Assembly (NCBI RefSeq): GCF_023546765.1
Contig: NZ_CP097484.1
Location: 2,884,001-2,948,000, forward strand
From: Methylobacterium tardum
GTDB lineage: Bacteria; Pseudomonadota; Alphaproteobacteria; Rhizobiales; Beijerinckiaceae
Direction of reading: 5' to 3'
DNA: 64,000 bases
The position numbers were made by a program, and so were the translations under genes. The notes beneath the pieces were generated by a model, which was not told the DNA's origin, did not search any database, and was given only the letters and a program-made list of their open reading frames with translations. Below, one piece after another: positions 59,786 to 64,000 of the stretch. Position 1 is the stretch's first letter. Every line of letters starts with the position of its first letter.

Positions 59786-61717
59786 TCAAAGCATTATCGT
59801 TCTAAACCGAGCAATGAGACCGTCTGCCGCCCCCGAGTCAAGCGGCCGTTTGCACCGCAGCGATAAAGCCCGGACACGATTGTCCTGATATGTTGCCGGC
59901 TCTCGGCACGTCAGGCGACGGCGCTGTCGTAGCGGGCGGTCCCGTCGTCCGAGAAAGCCGCCCGATTGGCGCGACCACAGGCCGGCGTAGACGCCGCCCT
60001 GGGCGACGAGTTCGGCATGGGTCCCCTCCTCGATGATCCGACCCTGGTCGATCACCACCAGCCGGTCGAGGGCCGCGATGGTCGAGAGGCGATGCGCGAT
60101 GGCCAGCACGGTCTTGCCGGCCATCAGCGTGTCGAGTGATTCCTGGATCGCCGCCTCGACCTGACTGTCGAGGGCCGACGTGGCCTCGTCCAGGATCAGG
60201 ATCGGCGCGTCCTTGAGCATGACGCGGGCGATGGCAATGCGCTGGCGCTGTCCGCCGGACAGCTTGACCCCGCGCTCGCCGACCTGGGCGTCGTAGCCCC
60301 GCCGACCCTTGTGATCGACGAGATCGGCGATGAAGCTGTCGGCATGCGCCAGCCGGGCGGCCTGCTCGATATCGGCTTGGCTCGCATTCGGCCGGCCGTA
60401 GGCGATGTTGTCGCGGATCGACCGATGCAGGAGGGACGTGTCCTGGCTGACCATCGCGATGGATTCACGCAGGGATTGCTGCGTGACGGCCGCGATGTCC
60501 TGCCCATCCACGAGGATGCGCCCGCTCTCGACGTCGTAGAGGCGCAGGAGGAGACCCGCGAGGGTCGATTTGCCGGCCCCGCTGACGCCCACCAGCCCGA
60601 CCTTCTCGCCCGGACGGATGGTGAGGGAGAAATCCTCGATCACCGTGGCGTCGCCGCGGCCGTAGTGGAAGCCGACATTCTCGAACCGGATCTCGCCGCC
60701 GGCGACGGTGAGCGCGCGCGCGTTCGGCGCGTCGGTCAGCCCGTGCGGACGGGCCATCGTCTGCATGCTCTCCTGCACGACCCCGACATTCTCGAAGACG
60801 CCGCGGACGGTCTGCATCACCCAGCCGGACATGGCGATGAGCCGCAGGACCAGGGCGAGCCCCGCCGAGGCCTCACCGGTGCTCATCCCGCCCCGCTGCC
60901 AGAGGACGAGGCAGGCCGCGCCCGTGGCGATCAGGAGCGCGCTGTTGAGCAGGCCGAGCAGGCTGGTCGTCAGCGTCACCAGCCGGAACTGATGCAGGTA
61001 GGCGTCGGTGTGAACTTCGACCGCGTCGCGCACCGCCGCCCGTTCCTCGCGGTCGCGGGCGAACAGCTTGACGGTCAGGATGTTGGTGTAGCTGTCGGCG
61101 ATCCGGCCGATCAGGGTCGAGCGGGTGTCGGCGGTCTTGTGCGAGCGTGCCCGCGCCCGCGGCACGAACCACGTGGTCAGGGCGGCATAGGCGGCGATCC
61201 AGAGCAGCACCGGCAGAACGAGCCACGGCGAGATCGCGCTGAACAGTCCGACCGCGGTGATCGCATAGATCGCCACGTAGAGGAGCGTGTCGATGAACAC
61301 GACGGCGAGTTCCCGAACCGCCGGTCCCACCTGCACGACGCGGTTCGCGAGCCGCCCCGAGAAGTCGCCCTGGAAATACGAGAGCGCGTGCCCGAGGGTG
61401 TAGAGATGCGCCCGCCACCGGATCTGGCTGGTGGATTGCGGCACGACGAGCTGGTTCGACAGCACCTCGTGCGCCCAGATCGACAGCGGCCGGATCACCG
61501 CGACGAGCAGGACGACCAGACCGAGTTCGACTGCGTGGTCCGACAGCACCGTGGCCCGATCGGCCGTGCCGAGCAGGTCGATGAACCAGCGCATCACCAG
61601 ATAGAGCGACGCCTCGACCGTGCCGGCGATCACCGCGATGACGAACAGCGCCGCGAGGGCGGCGCGGATCGGGCGCAGGTAGAACCAGGCGAAACCGAGG
61701 ACGGACCGCGGCGGCAT
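59786..61717 (-). CDS. ABC transporter, fused membrane and ATPase domains
   Basis: This half-exporter has six membrane segments (residues 10-300) and an ATPase domain with Walker A VGVSGAGKST, signature LSGGQRQRIAIAR and Walker B ILILDEATSALD; it should work as a homodimer. The ATG at 61717 is preferred over an upstream TTG. The last 40 or so residues after YAGLWSRQSGGFL are Arg-rich and unlike the family. If one base were removed near 59949-59952 the frame would end at 59911 with a more typical acidic tail, so the 3' end is doubtful. Substrate unknown. Confidence 0.88.
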   Translation of the reverse strand: MPPRSVLGFAWFYLRPIRAALAALFVIAVIAGTVEASLYLVMRWFIDLLGTADRATVLSDHAVELGLVVLLVAVIRPLSIWAHEVLSNQLVVPQSTSQIRWRAHLYTLGHALSYFQGDFSGRLANRVVQVGPAVRELAVVFIDTLLYVAIYAITAVGLFSAISPWLVLPVLLWIAAYAALTTWFVPRARARSHKTADTRSTLIGRIADSYTNILTVKLFARDREERAAVRDAVEVHTDAYLHQFRLVTLTTSLLGLLNSALLIATGAACLVLWQRGGMSTGEASAGLALVLRLIAMSGWVMQTVRGVFENVGVVQESMQTMARPHGLTDAPNARALTVAGGEIRFENVGFHYGRGDATVIEDFSLTIRPGEKVGLVGVSGAGKSTLAGLLLRLYDVESGRILVDGQDIAAVTQQSLRESIAMVSQDTSLLHRSIRDNIAYGRPNASQADIEQAARLAHADSFIADLVDHKGRRGYDAQVGERGVKLSGGQRQRIAIARVMLKDAPILILDEATSALDSQVEAAIQESLDTLMAGKTVLAIAHRLSTIAALDRLVVIDQGRIIEEGTHAELVAQGGVYAGLWSRQSGGFLGRRDRPLRQRRRLTCREPATYQDNRVRALSLRCKRPLDSGAADGLIARFRTIML

Positions 61718-61866
61718 CCGCGCCTCGTCCGAAGGGCGCGAACGGGTCGACGCGGCGCTCAAGCCAATCCAGGAACATGTCTACGGGGGCGTGATGCGGC
61801 GGGAGCCCCTCATGTAAGCGCGACCCGCCGCGGGCCAACCGCGCGGCTTGGTCGCGCCGCCTTACC

Positions 61867-62451
61867 TCAGCGGTTCAGGGCCAGCGCGGCGCCCGATTTG
61901 GTCAGCGCCCCTTCGAGGCCGCCGCCGCCCTGGCGCAAACGCGCCGCGACCGCGCCGCCCGGCTGATACAGGTAGACCTCGCCGTCGCGGAAATCCCAGG
62001 CCGAGACCCGGGACAGGTCCTTGTTGGTGCAGCCCGCCGCGGACGCCTTGTAGAGGTCGAGAGCCGGCGCGCTCGACAGCGTCACCTTGCAGTTCGCGCC
62101 CGTCGCATCCCGGGCATCCCAGCTGCCGACCACGGAGGCGCGTCCGCTCGTGACCACGGGCGGCGGCGGCGCCGGCGGGGCGACCGGTTCCGCGATGACG
62201 GTCGGGGCAGACGGCGACAGTGCGGCCTGGGCGCCGGGCGGTGGCGGCGCGTCGGGGCTCGCCGACACGCCCGGCGGCGGCGCCAGCGGCGCGGCCGTCA
62301 CGGTGCCCGACGGGACGGCCGGCACGGCCTCCAGGGACGCCTGGGGCGAAGGAGCCCGGGTGCGCGGCCCGTCGAGGCGGCTCGAAGCACAGGCGCCGAG
62401 GCTGGCACCGAGACAGAGAATGGCGAACGTCGACAGGCTCGGGCGCAGCAT
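61867..62451 (-). CDS. Lipoprotein with AprI/Inh-type protease inhibitor domain
   Basis: The 194-residue protein has a lipoprotein signal with the lipobox LGAC (FAILCLGASLGACASSR), a long Pro/Ala/Ser-rich linker (about residues 25-105) and a C-terminal beta-barrel domain: VVGSWDARDATGANCKVTLS, YKASAAGCTNKDLSRVSAWDF and EVYLYQPGG. This resembles the Inh family that inhibits serralysin-type metalloproteases in the periplasm. Two cysteines match the conserved disulfide. No protease gene is adjacent. Confidence 0.85.
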   Translation of the reverse strand: MLRPSLSTFAILCLGASLGACASSRLDGPRTRAPSPQASLEAVPAVPSGTVTAAPLAPPPGVSASPDAPPPPGAQAALSPSAPTVIAEPVAPPAPPPPVVTSGRASVVGSWDARDATGANCKVTLSSAPALDLYKASAAGCTNKDLSRVSAWDFRDGEVYLYQPGGAVAARLRQGGGGLEGALTKSGAALALNR

Positions 62452-62611
62452 CGGTCCACTTCGGGTCAGGTTGAAGGCGCAATCGCGATTGCCCCCTGAC
62501 TCCGTGCCAATTGCGCTGGCCGCAAGGCGGCATCCCCAACCGCGGTCCACTCCGCTGCGGAGAGGCCGCCTTTTCGGCCCAGTGTGGCCGTCAGGCCTCA
62601 GAGCCCCGCAA

Positions 62612-63436
62612 TCAGAGCGTGCGCTCGACCATCATCTTCTTGATTTCCGCGATGGCCTTCGCGGGATTCAGGCTCTTCGGGCAGGTGTTGGCGCAGTTCA
62701 TGATCGTGTGGCAGCGATAGAGCCGGAACGGATCGTGCAGGCCGTCGAGGCGGTGGCCGGTGTTCTCGTCGCGGGAATCGATCAGCCAGCGATAGGCCTG
62801 GAGCAGCGCGGCCGGGCCTAGGAACTTGTCGCCGTTCCACCAGTAGCTCGGGCACGAGGTGCTGCAGCAGGCGCACAGGATGCACTCGTAGAGCCCGTCG
62901 AGCCGCGAGCGGTCCTCGGGGGTCTGGCGCCACTCCTTCTCGGGCGCCGGCGTCTCGGTCTGGAGCCAGGGCTCGATGGCGGCGTGCTGCGCGTAGAAGT
63001 TCGTCAGATCCGGCACGAGGTCCTTGAGGACCGGCATGTGCGGCAGCGGGTAGATCCGGATCGCGCCGTCCTTGTCCTTGCGGGTCAGGACCGGAAGGGC
63101 GTTGTCCGGGCTCTTGCACTCGTCGATGCCCATCGTGCAGGCGAGCGCGTTCTGGCCCTCGATGTTCATCGCGCAGGAGCCGCAGATGCCCTCGCGGCAG
63201 GAGCGGCGGAAGACCAGCGTCGAATCGACCTTGTTCTTGATCCACAGCAGCGCGTCGAGGACCATCGGGCCGCAATCCTCGCGGTCGACCTGATAGGTGT
63301 CGATCCGCGGGTTGGCCCCGTCATCGGGGTTCCAGCGATAGATCTTGAAGGTCTGCAGGTTCCTGGCGCCGGGCGGGGCCGGCCAGGACTTGCCCGGCGT
63401 GATCTGGGAGTTCTTGGGAAGGTTGAACTGGGCCAT
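62612..63436 (-). CDS. sdhB: Succinate dehydrogenase iron-sulfur subunit
   Basis: SdhB passes electrons from the flavin of SdhA to ubiquinone. The 274-residue protein has the [2Fe-2S] ligands in [20 protein letters not shown], the [4Fe-4S] site [19 protein letters not shown] and the [3Fe-4S] site [15 protein letters not shown]. The N-terminal tail is about 25 residues longer than in E. coli, normal for alphaproteobacteria. It lies 85 bases after sdhA. Confidence 0.97.
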   Translation of the reverse strand: MAQFNLPKNSQITPGKSWPAPPGARNLQTFKIYRWNPDDGANPRIDTYQVDREDCGPMVLDALLWIKNKVDSTLVFRRSCREGICGSCAMNIEGQNALACTMGIDECKSPDNALPVLTRKDKDGAIRIYPLPHMPVLKDLVPDLTNFYAQHAAIEPWLQTETPAPEKEWRQTPEDRSRLDGLYECILCACCSTSCPSYWWNGDKFLGPAALLQAYRWLIDSRDENTGHRLDGLHDPFRLYRCHTIMNCANTCPKSLNPAKAIAEIKKMMVERTL

Positions 63437-63521
63437 GAGATTCGACGGCTTCCGCTAGAGCAGAATGCGGCGGCCGGAAGAGCGACGCTCCACCGGCGCA
63501 AGGGTTGTGCAAATTTTCAGA

Positions 63522-64000
63522 TCAGTACACGCGCGCCTTAGGCTCGATGTACTGAATCTCGTTCGACATCGTGTAGGTGTGCACCGGACGATAATCGATG
63601 TTCACCTGATGGCGCCCCTCATCGAGCCAGGACAGGGTGTGCTTCATCCAGTCCTTGTCGTCGCGGTCGGGGAAGTCCTCGCGGGCATGGGCACCGCGCG
63701 ATTCCTTGCGGTTGGCGGCCGATTCCATCGTCACGACCGCCTGGCCGATCAGGTTGTCGAACTCCAGGGTCTCCAGGAGGTCGGTGTTCCAGACCAGGGA
63801 CCGGTCGGTGATCTTCACGTCGGCGGCGGCGTTCCAGACCTTGTGGATCAGGCCCTTGCCCTCCTCCAGCACCTCGCCGGTGCGGAACACGGCGCAGTTG
63901 TTCTGCATCGTCTTCTGCATCTCGGCGCGGAGCTCCGCGGTCGGCGTCGAGCCGTTGGCGTAGCGGAACCGGTCGAGGCGCTCGAGCGCCTTGTCGGTGG
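63522..64000 (-). CDS. sdhA: Succinate dehydrogenase flavoprotein subunit, C-terminal part
   Basis: The window ends inside this gene; about 158 C-terminal residues are present. They match the helical C-terminal domain of SdhA ([60 protein letters not shown], and the ending IEPKARVY). The active-site and FAD domain lie outside. It is upstream of sdhB on the same strand, as expected for the sdhCDAB order. Confidence 0.95.
   Translation of the reverse strand, partial: TDKALERLDRFRYANGSTPTAELRAEMQKTMQNNCAVFRTGEVLEEGKGLIHKVWNAAADVKITDRSLVWNTDLLETLEFDNLIGQAVVTMESAANRKESRGAHAREDFPDRDDKDWMKHTLSWLDEGRHQVNIDYRPVHTYTMSNEIQYIEPKARVY

Overview
The window reads as a contiguous stretch of a GC-rich alphaproteobacterial chromosome, most likely Methylobacterium or Methylorubrum. 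The main reasons are a pqqA-pqqB-pqqC/D(fused)-pqqE operon next to a lanthanide-type methanol dehydrogenase cluster (xoxF-xoxG-xoxJ), a CtrA-clade style HdaA, the fbc-mtnP-his gene order, and short dispersed palindromic intergenic repeats of the kind common in this group. Genes are dense, often overlap by 1 or 4 bases, and the strong GC3 bias creates many long antisense shadow frames that were discarded. No tRNA, rRNA, CRISPR array, insertion sequence or prophage was seen.

Layout. 1-7.5 kb: the tail of an unknown gene, a sensor kinase/response regulator pair, then the PQQ biosynthesis operon, which continues into two small exported proteins of unknown role and ends at a perfect GC hairpin. 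7.5-9.2 kb: folP-folB-folK. 9.2-12.8 kb (minus): xoxF, xoxG and a frameshifted xoxJ, preceded by a candidate promoter and a strongly structured leader. 13-15.4 kb (minus): a small conserved protein, ribonuclease D and a WYL-like protein. 15.5-19.7 kb: aspS and a coupled glycosyltransferase/acyltransferase/hypothetical set. 19.6-24.5 kb: DUF3297, a hexapeptide acetyltransferase, malic enzyme-phosphotransacetylase MaeB and a Tat-exported formamidase-like protein. 24.6-27.1 kb: a chemoreceptor with a C-terminal globin. 27.5-33.5 kb (minus): AI-2E transporter (frameshifted), hdaA, ppk, ppx. 33.7-35.4 kb: purM-purN. 35.7-42.6 kb: small exported proteins, ndk, a glutathione transferase and a FUSC/DUF1656/HlyD efflux set. 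43.3-47.1 kb (minus): gatC-gatA-small membrane protein-gatB. 47.6-48.7 kb: SMI1-like gene and ruvX. 48.6-55.7 kb (minus): hisB-DUF2628-hisH-hisA-DUF29-hisF-pyrC'-plsY-dprA (frameshifted). 55.8-59.7 kb (minus): mtnP and the cytochrome bc1 genes petA-petB-petC. 59.8-64 kb (minus): an ABC exporter, an Inh-type lipoprotein, sdhB and the 3' part of sdhA.

Functionally, the first 13 kb form one unit: the pqq operon makes the cofactor that XoxF uses with a lanthanide in the periplasm, XoxG carries the electrons away, and the bc1 complex and succinate dehydrogenase at the other end of the window belong to the respiratory chain. Points that deserve attention are the chemoreceptor-globin fusion, the nested hairpins of the xoxF leader, two uncharacterised exported proteins coupled to pqqE, and single-base frameshifts in xoxJ, the AI-2E transporter and dprA (possibly also in an ABC transporter). 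Because these shifts sit in G/C runs, they may be sequence errors and not real gene loss.
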